A stretch of 6,131 nucleotides of DNA from Paludibacteraceae bacterium. GTDB taxonomy: Bacteria > Bacteroidota > Bacteroidia > Bacteroidales > Paludibacteraceae. Of the stretch, positions 5,176-6,131 are shown in pieces (within the stretch, counting starts at the first letter, position 1; every line of letters starts with the position of its first letter). The position numbers and the translations under genes are program-made. The stretch spans positions 1 to 6,131 of the forward strand of contig CANIXM010000127.1 of NCBI GenBank assembly GCA_947471245.1, in the 5' to 3' direction. The notes beneath the pieces are model-generated. The model did not search any database. It was not told the origin of the DNA and was given only the letters and a program-made list of their open reading frames with translations.

Positions 5176-6131
5176 ATGAGCACAGAACTTAGTGAACAAG
5201 AACAATTTAGACGTCAGAGTCTAACCGAATTACGCAACCTAGGGATAGATCCTTATCCTGCAGCATTATATCCAACAGACGCGTTTTCTACAGACATAAA
5301 AGAAGATTTTAAAGACGAAGAATCTGGTAAACAAGTTTGTATTGCAGGCCGTATCATGAGCCGTAGAATCATGGGGAAAGCCTCATTCGTAGAACTGCAA
5401 GACTCCAAAGGTAGAATACAAGTATATATAAGTCGTGATGATATAGCCCCCTCTAACTCCCCCAATGGGGGAGAATCTTCTTCCTCTCCTTCGGAGGGGC
5501 TAGGGGAGGCTATGTACAACACTGTTTTCAAAAAACTACTTGATATTGGTGATTTTATTGGCATTAGAGGGTTTGTGTTTCGCACCCAAATGGGAGAAAT
5601 AAGCGTTCATGCTCAAGAGCTTACTGTGCTTAGCAAATCACTTCGTCCACTTCCCATCGTAAAATACAAAGACGGCGTGGCCTATGACGCATTCGAAGAC
5701 CCAGAGCAACGCTATCGTCAACGCTATGTAGACTTAGTGGTCAACGAAGGCATAAAAGACATTTTTCTTAAACGCACCAAAGTGTACCAAACCATGCGCG
5801 ATTTCTTCAATGCGCAGAATTACATTGAAGTAGAAACACCTATTCTTCAATCCATACCCGGTGGTGCATCGGCGCGTCCATTCATGACGCATCACAATGC
5901 ATTGGATATACCTCTTTACCTGCGTGTGGCTAATGAATTATACCTCAAACGCCTAATCGTAGGTGGTTTTGAGGGCGTGTATGAGTTCTCCAAAAACTTC
6001 CGCAACGAAGGGATGGACCGCACTCACAATCCTGAATTTACCGCCATGGAAATCTACGTAGCCTACAAAGACTACAACTGGATGATGGAATTTACCGAGC
6101 AAATGATCGAAAAAATCTGCTTAGAAGTAAA
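5176..6131 (+). CDS. lysS: Lysyl-tRNA synthetase, class II (3' end beyond window)
   Basis: It charges tRNA-Lys with lysine in the cytoplasm. The first 318 residues of an enzyme usually 500-570 long are present. Residues about 53-150 form the OB-fold anticodon-binding domain (GRIMSRRIMGKASFVELQD at 58-76, then RIQVY, 80-84). The class II core begins with motif 1, ending in EVETP (218-222), followed by GGASARPF and ANELYLKRL. Motif 2 is FRNEGMDRTHNPEF (275-288), with Arg276 and Glu278 as expected for ATP and substrate binding. Motif 3 lies beyond the window. The oddity is at residues 91-112: a Ser/Pro/Gly/Glu-rich stretch encoded by a palindromic repeat (5443-5513) replaces the short loop after RDDI. 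E. coli LysS has about four residues there, and other Bacteroidota enzymes as I recall about seven. Before and after it the match to LysS is unbroken, so the gene is probably functional. The ATG at 5176 fits the family N-terminus. Confidence 0.97.
   Translation, partial: MSTELSEQEQFRRQSLTELRNLGIDPYPAALYPTDAFSTDIKEDFKDEESGKQVCIAGRIMSRRIMGKASFVELQDSKGRIQVYISRDDIAPSNSPNGGESSSSPSEGLGEAMYNTVFKKLLDIGDFIGIRGFVFRTQMGEISVHAQELTVLSKSLRPLPIVKYKDGVAYDAFEDPEQRYRQRYVDLVVNEGIKDIFLKRTKVYQTMRDFFNAQNYIEVETPILQSIPGGASARPFMTHHNALDIPLYLRVANELYLKRLIVGGFEGVYEFSKNFRNEGMDRTHNPEFTAMEIYVAYKDYNWMMEFTEQMIEKICLEV
5443..5513. repeat. Palindromic repeat inserted in-frame in lysS
   Basis: The element folds on paper as a three-way junction. 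The outer stem pairs 5443-5455 with 5501-5513 (13 positions, one C/A mismatch at 5449/5507 and one G-T pair). Hairpin one is CTCCCCC-AAT-GGGGGAG (5457-5473). Hairpin two is CCTCTCC-TTC-GGAGGGG (5483-5499). Its GC-rich words stand out from the gene around it. I recall CCCTCTAACTCCCCC-type palindromes as abundant intergenic repeats in Bacteroidota. Here the element is read through as codons 91-112; of the three forward frames this is the only one without a stop (TAA at 5454 and TAG at 5501 close the other two). Confidence 0.85.

Noticed and set aside
5443..5513. Palindrome in lysS as a transcription terminator
   Set aside because: The stems are GC-rich, but no T-run follows on either strand and the gene continues intact through it.
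5253..5585. 110-codon open frame on the - strand
   Set aside because: It is antisense to lysS, and its Glu/Pro/Ser-rich part is the reverse reading of the inserted repeat.

Overview
The window looks like a chromosomal piece of a Bacteroidota bacterium. The lysyl-tRNA synthetase and acyl-CoA carboxylase genes are of the type seen in that phylum, the DNA is AT-rich, starts lack strong Shine-Dalgarno sequences, and exact matches to the Bacteroidota -7 promoter motif TAnnTTTG sit before the two main transcription units. The placement rests on protein and motif recognition, not on a database search.

Layout from left to right. Positions 1-282 are AT-rich and non-coding. Positions 283-795 (+) encode an unrecognised 170-residue protein with two membrane segments, more AT-rich than its neighbours. 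Positions 822-1081 hold a richer, non-coding, multiply palindromic element with nested and mutually exclusive inverted repeats. A 12-bp stem terminator (1095-1134) follows and can act in both directions. Positions 4840 down to 1154 (-) form a three-gene operon for a biotin-dependent acyl-CoA carboxylase: carboxyltransferase, biotin carboxylase and biotin carrier protein. Positions 4841-5175 are a divergent promoter region with a symmetric operator-like palindrome. From 5176 to the window end (+) is the first part of lysS.

The three carboxylase genes fit together as one enzyme. Biotin carboxylase charges the biotin on the carrier protein, and the carboxyltransferase moves the carboxyl group to an acyl-CoA. 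The biotin carboxylase and carrier genes lie in the same reading frame and are separated by one TAA. The break appears to fall inside what is the BT domain of fused propionyl-CoA carboxylase alpha chains. The carboxyltransferase has Ile at the position known to tune acyl-CoA choice, so acetyl-CoA or broad specificity is as likely as strict propionyl-CoA use.

The most striking observation is a roughly 70-bp palindromic repeat, folded on paper as a three-way junction, sitting in-frame inside lysS. It adds a Ser/Pro/Gly-rich loop of about 22 residues to the anticodon-binding domain of an essential enzyme. The reading frame used is the only forward frame of the repeat without a stop. This resembles the protein-coding palindromic elements of Rickettsia.
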